Source: Symsagittifera roscoffensis (taxonomy: Eukaryota; Xenacoelomorpha; Acoela; Convolutidae). From it: 64,000 bases of DNA. Positions within the stretch are counted from its first letter, which is position 1; each line of letters begins with the position of its first letter. The notes beneath the pieces are model-generated. The model worked only from the letters and a program-made list of their open reading frames with translations, was not told where the DNA came from and did no database searches. Location of the stretch: NCBI RefSeq assembly GCF_963678635.1, contig NC_087062.1:56807970-56871969 (forward strand), read 5' to 3'. Made by a program: the position numbers and the translations under genes. Of this stretch, positions 34,513 to 44,609 are shown in pieces.

Positions 34513-34815
34513 TTTACAAAGTGATAAATTTCGCTTCTAGTAACAAATCATTTATGGCAAATAAGCTTCTTTCAACCAATTTGGAACGATTTCTAAGACG
34601 GATTAAATCTCCGCTTACGCATTAATAGCGCGAAATATATCGCGCGTTAATTGTCCAAAATTGGCCAAAATTAGGCTCAGGAAAACAATACCTTTTGAAT
34701 GATATTAAAAATTTCTGTCAAAAATGGCTAGTTAAAAAGTCAAAATTTGTCTGAAGAAAAAAAACCCACTCCGAGCACAAATATTCCGTTAATTTCGTAT
34801 CGAAAGTCGGAACAA
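34513..34815 (+). repeat. Family B repeat, 5'-truncated copy
   Basis: Begins within the family at AAAGTGATAAATTTCGCTTC and runs to the normal end, TTTCGTATCGAAAGTCGGAA. The hairpin-bearing left end is missing. Confidence 0.65.
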
Positions 34816-35395
34816 AAAGTGTGATGTAGATTTTCCTTGGCATATTTTGGAGTAAAATTTTATTATGAGAAGTTGTATTTTTGTTTCTTTCAGTTAATTT
34901 CTGGGATTCAATGGAGAACTAAGCGAAATCTGCTGGATCAGTTTATTTTAAAGTTTATGCCAGAGACTCAATTGAAAAAAAAACAACCACGTAAGCGACA
35001 TTATTAAAAATTGGAAAATTCATTTTTTTAAAAGATTTGTAGTAGGAAAAAAAAAATAATTATGAGCTAAGAAATAGTTATTAGTTCCTTTAAATTGATT
35101 CAATAATTTCAAAAAATTAGCAGACACCGCTGGTTCGAATTGTTTTTCAGAAAGCAAAAATTTTGCAGTTTGCAAAGCGTGCAGTTTTTGTTGGGACTGA
35201 AACCCACTGTATTTTTTGTATCAAGTATAAGCATGCAGTAAGTTAGGGCTAAGAAATTTAGAATTAACAAAATTCAAAAAACAACGCTTGTAACTGCATT
35301 GCTAATTGCTTACAGCTGAAGAAAAATCTGAGATAGGCATCTGAGCTGACCAAAAACAAACAGCAAAGAAAGTCGGCAATTCCCAAAAAAAAACA

Positions 35396-35470
35396 ATGTC
35401 CGGCCTGGTTTAAATCCACAAACCTCAAGGTGCAAAGGCAACCGCTTTACCTCTAGACCAAGTGAGAAGG
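35396..35470 (-). repeat. tRNA-derived SINE head, minus strand
   Basis: Minus-strand reading: CTTGGTCTAGAGGTAAAGCG (A-box), GTTGCCTTTGCACCTTGAGG, then a TGGATTTAAACCAGGCCGG B-box region. Diverged from, but collinear with, the heads at 60.4 and 61.1 kb. Confidence 0.5.
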
Positions 35471-35582
35471 AGCTATATTGACCCAACTCTGAAAAATTTT
35501 CAAATCAGAGCATAAGGTTGATATCGATATTCAGTTGCAAATTAAGTTTCAGCGTAAAAATCAACTGTTTGTTTTGTTTCAG

Positions 35583-35606
35583 CAAGCGCTCAGGTTTCGC
35601 CATCAC
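35583..35606 (+). CDS. Ly6-domain gene, candidate 24-nt microexon
   Basis: Bounded by a good acceptor (TGTTTTGTTTCAG) and a good donor (GTGAGTAATC). It is 24 nt long and keeps the phase-1/phase-1 pattern of every other exon in this gene, adding eight residues (SAQVSPS plus a shared codon) just before the first Ly6 domain. This would be the linker between an unseen signal-peptide exon and domain 1. The signal-peptide exon was not found between the gap and 35582. It may lie in or left of the gap. Confidence 0.5.
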
Positions 35607-35830
35607 GTGAGTAATCTTTTTTATTTTGACCACTCCTGCATGAAACATTGAAATATAGTATGGTGTTGTCTGCGATGCTTGTTGTTTTATTGATGTCGGA
35701 CGGAAATTAGTAATGTAATTTTCAAATATAGTTCAGATTCCGTACAAAAAAGTGAAGAAAACTAAGAACTAAGAATGTTTTCAGTTTTTTGTTTTGAAAT
35801 ATTTCACATACGCCTAATTATCCTTTTTAG

Positions 35831-36142
35831 AAACAGCGATAGAGTGCATCCAGTGCCGCAGTCACAACAGTGTTTCCGGCTCTTGTCACGCCATGAACCC
35901 TCTGCCAAGACAAACTCAAACATGTCCTCGGAACACTCATCAGTACTGCACCACTTCGCATATAGTCGTGCTAGGCAGAGAAGGACAAGTCGAGCAGGAA
36001 ATAGTGGTTCGCGGATGTTCCGAATCAGATTTCGATGACGGATGTTCGGTTGATACTATTCAAATTGGAGTTAATAATGATACGAGGGCAGTTGCAGTGA
36101 CGTGTATAAAGACTTGCGGAGTTTCAGGTTGCAACAATGAAC
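35831..36142 (+). CDS. Ly6/uPAR (three-finger) domain 1, single exon
   Basis: A 312-nt exon from an acceptor (TTATCCTTTTTAG) to a donor (AAC|GTTAGT), both phase 1, encoding a whole Ly6 domain. The ten cysteines follow the family layout: ECIQC near the start, then single Cys in GSC, TC, YC, GC, GC, then TCIKTC and the closing GCNN. The Asn after the last Cys is the family signature. Ly6 domains form small disulfide-rich folds on secreted or GPI-anchored surface proteins and usually bind other proteins. Unlike domains 2 and 3, this domain has no internal intron. Confidence 0.8.
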
Positions 36143-36443
36143 GTTAGTTTGCACAGATTGATTTTTTTTACAGATTAGATTTGGAAAAATACGCTAAATA
36201 ATGTGCCTGTAATAACCCTAACTTTTGAAAAAATGTAAGACACAAACTCTTGTTTGTTTAGAACTTTCGAAATTTAATTTTTGAAAACAGCGATAAAAAA
36301 TAAGGTTCATAAAAAGAAGCATTCATTTTTTGAAAAATTAATTTATTGGTTAAAACAAATGGGCAAATTTCTGGTAATTGGTCGACAACCTACAGAAAAC
36401 ACATCTACATTAAGCTAGAATTTTATTGCGATTTTGTTTTCAG

Positions 36444-36599
36444 CGCTGCCTTTTTCGGGACTGTCTGGATCAGGGCGAAAATGCCTGTCTTGTTTGTCTA
36501 CAAATGGTGCATGCACGTCTTTCAAATCAGTGACGTGTTTATCAGATGAAGATTTATGCTTCAGCAAGGTCATCTATACCGAGGGCTTCCCATACATGG
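36444..36599 (+). CDS. Ly6/uPAR domain 2, first half-exon
   Basis: A 156-nt exon (acceptor GATTTTGTTTTCAG; donor ATGG|GTCAGA, weaker), phase 1 at both ends. It encodes the first five cysteines of domain 2: KCLSC, GAC, VTC and DLC, then FSKVIYTEG. Splitting a Ly6 domain in its middle finger by a phase-1 intron is the usual arrangement in vertebrate uPAR/Ly6 genes. Confidence 0.75.
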
Positions 36600-36803
36600 G
36601 TCAGAAGTGATGCAAATGCATAACTTTCTTGCTGTTAAACTAAACTTAAAATAAACGATAATTAAGTTGTTATTCGCTTTTGACATAGCGTAATTGTTAC
36701 AAAGGGGATATGGCGTCAATTTTTAATTTAATTAGAGCCGTTATTCATTTTACAAAAAGCAGTGAAGTTTCCCGGTGTCGACGAAGAAGTGAACTTGTTT
36801 CAG

Positions 36804-36974
36804 AAAACACTGACTTCTCCTCATCTGTTCACATCCTGTTCGAAGAACGAAAGTGTGCTTCCACAGCTGTGTCCAGTAACTGCACCACTACCAACCAAAA
36901 CATAGCCAACTCCAATCTACGCACTGTGTCGTGTGAAGAAACATGCCAGGACGACAATTGCAACGCACACTGGC
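36804..36974 (+). CDS. Ly6/uPAR domain 2, second half-exon
   Basis: A 171-nt exon (acceptor GTGAACTTGTTTCAG, donor TGGC|GTAAGA), phase 1 at both ends. It has the remaining five cysteines of domain 2: RKC, SNC, then VSCEETC and DDNCN with the signature Asn. The codon formed across the 36599/36804 junction is a sense codon. The donor here begins the intron that holds the 17.75-kb retroelement. Confidence 0.75.
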
Positions 36975-37018
36975 GTAAGATGCTCATCTCCCGGTGTTTT
37001 ATTTGACACAATGTATTT

Positions 37019-37428
37019 TGGAACCTGATCCAAACTACATTTTATGATTGGATAAATTAGATATTTTACCACTGTAAAGTATTTAATATTAACCAATCAT
37101 GATCCATCTAACTAACAACCCACTTATTTGTAAGTGCTGAAATTACTTGTAATTTCAGCACCAGAGAGATTTGAATTTAACTTAGAAATTAGTTGCCTCT
37201 CCAAGAGAACTTCAGCCGCCGCAACAAACCAGTATACCCTAGATCTATTGAGCCTAGCAGAGACTAGTTAAACACCCTGAGACTAGAAAGTATAAGAGTA
37301 AGATTAGGATCGGTATTAGACTAAGAAGTTGCACGAATCTATCCGGCCGAAAATAAGATAGCGTGACGAGCAGACGGTGTACCCTATCCGAAATTACTCT
37401 ATGAGTTAACCACATCGGTCATAACTCA
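37019..37428 (+). repeat. 5' LTR (410 bp)
   Basis: Identical to the 3' LTR except one T/A difference near 37034 (CCAAACTACAT against CCAAACAACAT). It contains a TATA-like TATAAGAG at 37291, which would put the transcription start near 37320. Next comes a 53-bp block (37331-37383) unchanged in the solo LTR at 28.5 kb. TG...CA ends are as required for integration. Confidence 0.92.
37291..37298 (+). promoter_or_regulatory. TATA-like element of the 5' LTR
   Basis: TATAAGAG preserved at the same place in the diverged solo LTR (ATATAAGAG near 28495), followed about 25-30 bases on by GTATTAGAC, a plausible start region. Inferred from position and conservation. Confidence 0.45.
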
Positions 37429-37430
37429 TC

Positions 37431-37448
37431 TGGTGCGACCATAAGTCT
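37431..37448 (+). promoter_or_regulatory. Candidate primer-binding site
   Basis: TGGTGCGACCATAAGTCT starts two bases after the 5' LTR. The leading TGG complements a tRNA 3' CCA. The matching tRNA would end GGTCGCACCA, and I cannot assign it to a species. Confidence 0.5.
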
Positions 37449-38663
37449 CGAATAAGACCTTAATAGCTTAGAATTAACCAAAAAATAGATTAGAAATTAG
37501 ACAAAACATTTTTAAAATGTTATACGACAATAATTTAATCGAAATGTCTCTACGACTCAATAGATCAGAGCCGATATTCCGAACGATAACAGAACTACCC
37601 GGAATTGGAAGAAGACCTCGAACAAGAGACGACATACGACAAAGTAGAAACTTACCAAATAGTTTTATGATCGTACGGCAAAAGCCAACACAAACTTTTA
37701 TATTTAGAATCTTATTAGCAATGAATTTAGATTTTCATTTGCAAACATAAAATTTTGAAGTAAATCTTCATGATCATTTCAGGCGCTAAACAAAATTATT
37801 AATATGCAATAACGATTGATAAAAAGATCTCAGATCGTTTTCTTAATTTCTGCAGTCTTATATAAAACATGTTTGAAAAATATTTATTGAAAATGAAAAT
37901 AAAAATTAGTAGCATGACAATAAATTGTTAGTAATCATAAAATCATCTGTTGTCCCAGCTTTATCACCTAAACATAACAGCAATCATAAGTTCACTAATA
38001 TCATTAAAAAACTAAATCTTTTTCTTAGATAAATTTAAACCATTTTAAACTTAAATTCACTTAAATATCAAGGCTTATCCCTGGATTTTAATTAATTTTC
38101 TATTTCACTAAAATTAAAACCTGATCATCAAGGCCTATCCTTGGATCAAAAAGAACAATTTTGTTCTCCCCACCCACTTAGCAAGTGTCTAACGACCTCA
38201 AACGTCGATTCACTATCCAACCCTTCCAAACGACCCAAGATTAATAGAAATTTTTAAATAAAACTAACCATTCAAATTAGAATAAACAGTGAAGAACTTC
38301 GGTTATTCATCCTTCACTTGAACCCTCCTCTTACCAGACCCAGGATAAATCTTAGGATTAGTAAGTTTAAAATAGTATCTAACGAACTACTTGCGTTCTA
38401 ATTATACCTGAACCTTGTGGATCGATTTACTATTCTCCAACCCTTGAACACAATCACTACCCCTAAGTAAGATTTAGTAAGTTAACACCTTAGCTTAGAC
38501 TAGCCACGAGAAAGTAAAAAATCATTCTTCGGAATCGATATACTTTTCTTTCCAACCCTGAACAAAAAGACCCAGGTTAAGCTAACCAAAAAATTGTAAG
38601 GACTAACAGTCTAAGAAAATAGAAATCACCTAACAACTTTTTTCATCCCTCATCCTAAACCTT
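37449..38663 (+). other. Retroelement leader with diverged internal repeats
   Basis: 1.2 kb before the first long ORF. It contains two AAGGC(C/T)TATCC(C/T)TGGAT words (about 38070 and 38130) and repeated phrases of the form (G)TCGAT.(T)ACT...CCAACCCT followed by GACCCAGG-like words, at about 38203, 38419 and 38531. Two GTAAGT donors lie at 38361 and 38477. A 77-codon frame (37517-37750) has no recognisable domain. The leader may hold packaging or splice-control RNA structure. That is inference. Confidence 0.5.
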
Positions 38664-39110
38664 ATGTCATTCAAAAATCTAGGAAATAAACAAACAATCG
38701 TTTTACACAACTGTGAGATAGACAACCAAAAATACGACCTTGTAATTACACCTCATACACAAACAGTTGGATACATTAGAACAAAACGACTGACAATAAA
38801 AAGACAAATCACACGAAAAAGATTTCCAAAAAGTAGAAACGCATTTTCAGAATCAGAAGCCAGCAATTTAGATGAACTCTACAAATTAAAGGAATCAATT
38901 GATAAAAATTGTCCCATTCACGATCAATTATATTTTTCCGATTCAGAAACAACTTCAAATTCATCAACAAGAGGAAAAAGAAGAATAAAAAAGCAATATA
39001 AACACAAACCAGTACATTTGTATAATTGGAATCAACCAATTAGACACATCGATAGTTATATATTAACAGTCATTAAACAAAAAAATGAGCCACAGCCACA
39101 CTCAAAGTGA
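38664..39110 (+). CDS. Retroelement ORF1, basic 148-aa protein of unknown function
   Basis: Starts ATG at 38664 and is intact to TGA at 39108-39110. The protein is rich in Lys/Arg, with two basic clusters (KRLTIKRQITRKRFPKSR and RGKRRIKKQYKHK), separated by an acidic/serine stretch. It overlaps the next ORF by 26 nt in another frame. I know no Ty3/gypsy protein of this kind upstream of gag. It could be a nucleic-acid-binding accessory protein or an N-terminal gag module reached by frameshift. Function not assigned. Confidence 0.6.
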   Translation: MSFKNLGNKQTIVLHNCEIDNQKYDLVITPHTQTVGYIRTKRLTIKRQITRKRFPKSRNAFSESEASNLDELYKLKESIDKNCPIHDQLYFSDSETTSNSSTRGKRRIKKQYKHKPVHLYNWNQPIRHIDSYILTVIKQKNEPQPHSK

Positions 39111-39993
39111 CGATAGTCCAGATGACGAAGAGGTTTATCCCTTCCTCATAGATGCACCCGATAATAGAGGGCAACATGACTTTTGCAAGAATTTACTCTT
39201 AAATTTGTTTGAACCCGGAATCAGCCCATGTAAAGCAGAATTCTCAGATGTAAAAATCAAAAGACAAATTATTGAACATTATCTGAAAGATATATGTAAT
39301 TTAACACAACAATACGGAATCTACACCATAGAATTCAGCACACCAAATCCGAATCATCGAAAATATGTAATTCAAACAGACGATCTTGAATTAGAATTAT
39401 TCTTAGAATATATTAAAACCATACAATATCATAATTCACAAAGAGCAAACTCCATATTCACTAACGAAGTTTTTGCAATAATATATACCTATATTTCTGT
39501 ATTAGAAAAAACTGAATTTCAAAGTATCTCACCAACTGAAACATCCAAACATACAAAAGTACGACAGGAAATCACATTATTTTCAACCTTCCTACATATC
39601 ATCAAAGAAAATTTCACTAAAGACGATGTTTCACAACACACAAAACATGACTTACAAAAAATTTGGGCATGGTTTATAATAGATTATTTCACACACAATG
39701 TAGACTTAATTTCACAAGCAAGAAAAAATTTCAGACCTCAAAATCCAAATGATGATACTGCCATTACAGAACAGTCAGACTACGTTTGGGACCCTGAATG
39801 GTCTCATCATGCATTTATAAACATTCCACAATCAATCTCAAGTCAAGCAATAACTACAATATCTTACCAAAGAGATTATGTAAAAGTAGTACCACTAACC
39901 ATTGATGCAACACCATTAAACTACAACACATTTTTACCCGATACACGAAATAACAGTTTAAATTTGACCGTCATACATAAAAAAAAACCTTAA
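39085..39993 (+). CDS. Retroelement ORF2, gag amino-terminal region (302 aa)
   Basis: An ATG-started frame with an acidic N-terminus (SDDSPDDEEVYPF), then a helix-rich middle (LEYIKTIQYHNSQRANSIF; DLQKIWAWFIIDYF). It ends where a run of nine A (39979-39987) is followed by a stop. The neighbouring frame is open from that A-run into the gag-like segment that follows, so ORF2 and ORF3 look like one gag precursor split by a one-base change in a homopolymer. The change could be a real mutation, programmed slippage or a sequencing error. No CCHC zinc knuckle is seen. Confidence 0.55.
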   Translation: MSHSHTQSDDSPDDEEVYPFLIDAPDNRGQHDFCKNLLLNLFEPGISPCKAEFSDVKIKRQIIEHYLKDICNLTQQYGIYTIEFSTPNPNHRKYVIQTDDLELELFLEYIKTIQYHNSQRANSIFTNEVFAIIYTYISVLEKTEFQSISPTETSKHTKVRQEITLFSTFLHIIKENFTKDDVSQHTKHDLQKIWAWFIIDYFTHNVDLISQARKNFRPQNPNDDTAITEQSDYVWDPEWSHHAFINIPQSISSQAITTISYQRDYVKVVPLTIDATPLNYNTFLPDTRNNSLNLTVIHKKKP

Positions 39994-41212
39994 TGGAACT
40001 AGAAATCTTACACAACAAGATATCCAAACACCATCACACTTCATAAATGAAGAAATTGTCCAAACAACAACAACTACACAACAAAGTATTTCACCAATAC
40101 ATCCAAATTTAACAACACCAAAAAATACAAATACTTCATTGGCACAAGTAATTTTACAATCAACCGTTAAACCTTCGGTTGCTCCAAAATATTCACAAAT
40201 GGATTATCAAACATATAGACCTATGACAGTACCATCAAAACCACGAAGAACGTTCACAAGAAACACTTTTGCAGAACACAATTATAATTATGCACATTCA
40301 TCAAAAACAAACTATCCCCCACGAAAAACTAATAAAAATCATGTATGTTCTCACTATTGGGATAACCCAATGACAACAACCAACTCAGTAAATTTTCGGA
40401 CTAATTCACGTCCTCCACAGGACCACAGTGAAAATTACCCATTCTTTCAACAAAATAAAAATAAAAAACAAGCACCTCATCAAACGGATTACTTATCATC
40501 TGACGATGATGATTTACAACCAGACATTTTTGCACCATATACCCAAGAATATCGCAAACAAGGATCGCGACGACCTCATACATATAATAGAATTTTTTCT
40601 CCAAATCCAACAGATACACGAAATCAACAACCAATCCATATGTCAAATCCAATAAGTACACAATCTTTTCAACCAATTCAACCACAAAACCCAATGACTA
40701 TGCACTCGTATCAACCAACTCAAATGCAAAATGAAATACCACTCCCATATTACCTTCAGCAACACGAGATAACAAAAAATCAACTTTCAAATTTTTTGCA
40801 AATGCCAAATGCCGCAGAGTCACTACAGATGACAATGAATCCATACCTTATGGGTGGATCATCAATAACATCAAATAAACCACTAATAGTATTCACAGGA
40901 ACAGACTCTGAATATTCTGTAGAAGATTATTTAAATGCAGTAACAGCAAATTTAATTTTAAATATAGGACCTGAACCAATTAATACGCCGCTACATAAAA
41001 AATGGATACATCGACGCACAGCGTTGATACAAACAACCTTAGATGGCGCAGCTCAAAAATGGTTTTTAGTATTACCTATAGAAATAAAATCAGACTGGAA
41101 AAGATTTACTCAAGAATTTCAAAAATGTTTGACTCCGAAAGAAATAAACAACACCAAAGAGTTTTATGTAATGAAATTCGCAGATCACCAAATGAAACCA
41201 TTAAACAATTAG
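39988..41212 (+). pseudogene. Retroelement gag-like segment (capsid region), frame broken at both ends
   Basis: Open in frame from the A-run near 39988 to a stop at 41212 (first possible start codon TTG at 40139). The first two thirds are Gln/Asn/Pro/Thr-rich and look disordered. The last hundred residues carry a capsid-like pattern of Ty3/gypsy gag: IVFTGTDSEYSVEDYL, then DGAAQKWFLVLP, then SDWKRFTQEFQK. The capsid pattern continues (NETIKQLAVRIETL, AYSL) in a different frame from about 41190. The product would be the structural protein of the particle. Confidence 0.6.
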
Positions 41213-41893
41213 CAGTACGTATCGAAACACTAGTTCGAAAAGCATATTCACTAAATACACATTACTATAAAAACACAAAAATGACAGAAAATGATGACCT
41301 TAACACTTCAATTAAGGAAAATAGCAATGAAAAAGAGAGCATCTCATCCTTCTTCAATTCGAGAGCCAGATTTAGATTTTCGAAAACTAGTAGACAAACA
41401 AGAGCAAGCGGAAATCACAATGAAACTTGAAGAAACAGAAAATCTAAAACTACAATATGTTAATCGAATTGAAACAAACACTACAAATATCAATAACATA
41501 CAGGAATCAGATACAGACTTAATTGAAAAAATCACTGAAATTAATCAAGTACAGTCAAATGAAGAAACAAAATCAGACCCCCCAGGTATTGATGACACAG
41601 GAAATAATGAACTACAACTAAATCAAATAAACTGTGAATCATCAGACACAGAAAGTGATACGGAAAATACCATCTCCATAAATATGATAGAAGTCGAAAG
41701 CGACTACGAACCTATTATATATGAACAACCTTTTACATCACATATATATGAAAATCAATTGGAACTCCTTCACAATTATTACATTGAACCCATCAATACT
41801 ACACAAACTGCACAAGAAATAAACGAAATTAACACGGCAAGGAAACCCAACGAAAACGACAAAACAAAATGTTTAAATACAAATCATATCTAA
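41190..41893 (+). pseudogene. Retroelement gag carboxy-terminal / gag-pol linker, frame-shifted
   Basis: Two overlapping open segments in different frames. The first (to 41430) carries the end of the capsid-like pattern. The second (41291-41893) is a long acidic, Asn/Glu/Thr-rich stretch (for example SSDTESDTENTISINMIEVE). I find no CCHC knuckle and no clear D(S/T)G protease active site. The only DTG (about 41594-41602) lacks the hydrophobic context of a retroviral protease. Confidence 0.45.
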
Positions 41894-41997
41894 CAAAATA
41901 TACAAAAAGAACAACCCAGAGAAAAAATTTGGACAATACCATTTCTCTTGGAAAGTCCAAGAAACAAAGAATTTCAACCACCAGATCTTGAAATTTA

Positions 41998-42363
41998 TTG
42001 AAAACAAAAGATACAGCTCTAACATTTTTTCAAAGATTAAATAAACAACCGCCATTCTTTTCAAAATTTTATCCGATTTATAACCAACAACGGAAACACC
42101 TGAAACCACTATCAGGAAATATATATAACTTTTCAATAAAACAAGTTCACCAATATGATAAAAATCTAAATAAACAACAACTCTTTATGTCAGACTTTGA
42201 ATTCAAACCTATCCATAAGTTTTTCAAAATCACGATTTCATCCATAAAATATTTGAAAAATACGAATTCAGACATCATTTCGTTACATGTATATAACAAT
42301 ACACCGTATCAAGTAACATTTAGAATATTGCAAAACAAACGCTACAATATCACCCATACATGA
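41998..42363 (+). pseudogene. Retroelement pol amino-terminal region
   Basis: A 121-codon open segment between gag and RT. Its end (IISLHVYNNTPYQVTFRI) resembles the last beta-strands of a retropepsin-like fold or the protease-RT linker of Ty3/gypsy pol, but the catalytic Asp motif is not visible. The frame then stops before the RT segment. Confidence 0.4.
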
Positions 42364-42550
42364 AAAAGCATACCGTGTAAATAATATACTCCAATTATTA
42401 GATATTTGTCATTCCACAATTCTTAACGAAGAACTATCCATAAATAATATAATAAGTAATGAAAAAAGAAAAACAGATTATTTCACAAAAACACCATATT
42501 TTAAACCAACATTCAATATAACAAACTACACAAAAGAACAACAACAATTT

Positions 42551-43531
42551 TTGACGATGTTTAACTTTGAACACTCACAAATTACACAAATCGAATTTGA
42601 CGAACTAGCAAAACAACTGTTAAAATTTTCAACAGTCTATGCAACATCAAAATTTGATGTTGGGAAAATCAGTTCGTTACTCCATCTCCCGTTAAAACCT
42701 GACGCAGTTTTCAAAAAACAAAGAGCAAGTAAAGTACCAATTCATTTACACGATAAGGTAAATAGATTACTGGATATTTTAGAACAATACAAAATTATCT
42801 CACCAGTAAACAAAGAAGAACAACCAAAAGGTAACACATTTATTAACCCTGTTATCATCCTAGCCAAAGGAGAATCATTAAAAATAGTTTTAGACGCTAG
42901 ATATCTCAATTCATTAATAGACGAATCAAAATGCAATTGGCCTATTGAACCAATACAAGTTATTTTAACAAAAATAAACGGAAAATACTTTACAACCGCA
43001 GACATGAATAGCGCATACAATCAAATGCCACTAGATGAACAATCACGACGTTTAACACAATTTGTTATTGGAAATCAACAATATGAATTCAATCGCCTCT
43101 TCTATGGAATATCCATAGGACCAGCACCATTTTCAGCTTTTATGAGCAAAATTTTTAGACCACTAATACTTAAGAAAAAAGCAATCACCTATATAGACGA
43201 TGTTTTTATGCAATCACAGACAAAAGAAGAAATGTTTACAGTTTTAGAACACTATCATAAAATACTTCAGAACGAAAATCTGAAGGCCGCCCCCGATAAA
43301 TCACACTTCTTTTTAACACGAGTTAAATTTTTAGGACATAACATAGAAAGAAACACAATCACTCTATTAAAATCACGCATTGATGCTATTCAAAAACTTC
43401 AACCACCAACAAACAAAAAGAAAATCCAAGAATTCCTTGGAATGTTAAATTTCTTAAGCAAGTACGTTTACAAAATGCAATTATATTTAAGACCATTCTA
43501 TAATATCCTCAGACAACAAAATAATTTTTAA
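42551..43531 (+). pseudogene. Retroelement reverse transcriptase domain
   Basis: A 326-codon segment with the RT motifs in order: VIILAKGESLKIVLDARYLN (fingers), YFTTADMNSAYNQMPLD with the first catalytic Asp (residue 151), LFYGISIGPAPFSAFM, and AITYIDDVFM with the paired catalytic Asp (216, 217). These are followed by KSHFFLTRVKFLGHNI and FLGMLNFLSKYV (thumb region). It copies element RNA into DNA in the particle. The motif order and the FLGH element place it with Ty3/gypsy. The frame ends in a TAA just where the RT-RNase H connection begins, and the reading frame changes soon after. Confidence 0.85.
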
Positions 43532-43556
43532 TGGACCACTGAACATCAAACACGAT

Positions 43557-43907
43557 TTGAAGAAATTAAAAAAACTTTTAACTGAACAAATTTCAAACAC
43601 AATCCCAGATCCAAATCAACCATTCTACGCAATGTGCGATGCTTCAAGTTTTGGCATCGGCGCAGCATTACTACAATCACACAGTGGTACAAATAAAATG
43701 AACCTTATATCAGCAAATTCCCGATTATTCACTCAAGCAGAGTTACGACTCTCAACTCTAATGAGAGAATGTACAGCTATAATTTATACACTTACAGAAT
43801 ATGAATTTCTAATGCTTGGATCAAAATATCCAACAGTTCTATTCACAGATCATAAACCAATCATTTTTCTCTTTACACAAAAGTCAAATCCAAATCATCG
43901 TTTATAG
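43557..43907 (+). pseudogene. Retroelement RNase H domain
   Basis: A 116-codon segment beginning after a frame change. It shows PFYAMCDASSFGIGAALLQ with the first catalytic Asp (residue 28), STLMRECTAIIYTLTEYEF with the conserved Glu, and FTDHKPIIFLF with the third acidic residue. These are the hallmarks of the RNase H of Ty3/gypsy pol, which degrades RNA in the RNA-DNA hybrid. The frame stops at 43907 and the following sequence continues in the next frame. Confidence 0.8.
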
Positions 43908-44609
43908 ATTTCAATTAAAACTAATGAAATTTCCAAACTTTCATATAGTTTGGACAGCAGGAAAGAACCTTGCATTACCAGATACATTAAGTCGAAAGAC
44001 ACACCTGAATTATTTACACGAAAAACTACAGTTGAAATCCCTAAAAATATAAAATTTTTCCTTGCAAAACACGAAACATCACCCCGACTAGAATGCAAAT
44101 ATGCAGTAAAAACTCACATTGAACAATCACAAATAAATAATCTCCAACACTTCCCACTTTACTTAGATTGCCAAAATAACCACTACGAAGTTGATCTACT
44201 TGGAACATCAACTTTCAAACCAATTCCATACTCACAATGGATACAAAATAACACTCAACAAAAACAAATAAAACACCACTTGCATAAAAAAGACCTTTTT
44301 CCGTTAATTGAAAAAGAAAACTTAACTGATAAAATAAATTTATCAGGACCACAAACAAATAATTCAAAATACACAATAAATCAAGTTTTTGACCTCCATG
44401 ACCCACTTGACACAATTCCTTTATCTAAATTAGAAATTGAAAACATTTTTCTCCCTCCAACAGATATAATTACAATTAATAGCTTGAAACAATATCAAAA
44501 TCTTGACTCAGTAATTAGACAACTAAAATCATGGCACAAATACAAAACTAAGCCCGTAAAGGCAGATACCACAATTTTAGGAAATGAAACACTACTCCGA
44601 TATTTTTGA
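43816..44609 (+). pseudogene. Retroelement pol tether between RNase H and integrase, frame-shifted
   Basis: Two segments in different frames. The first (to about 44000) has FPNFHIVWTAGKNLALPDTL, the usual end of the RNase H region (ADxLSR-like motif as DTLSRK). The second (43950-44609) is about 200 codons, hydrophilic, with no recognised domain, leading towards the integrase. It ends in an in-frame TGA at 44607-44609. Confidence 0.6.

Noticed and set aside
41594-41602. DTG as a retroviral protease active site
   Set aside because: It sits in a polar, Asn/Asp-rich context without the hydrophobic flanks of a retropepsin strand.
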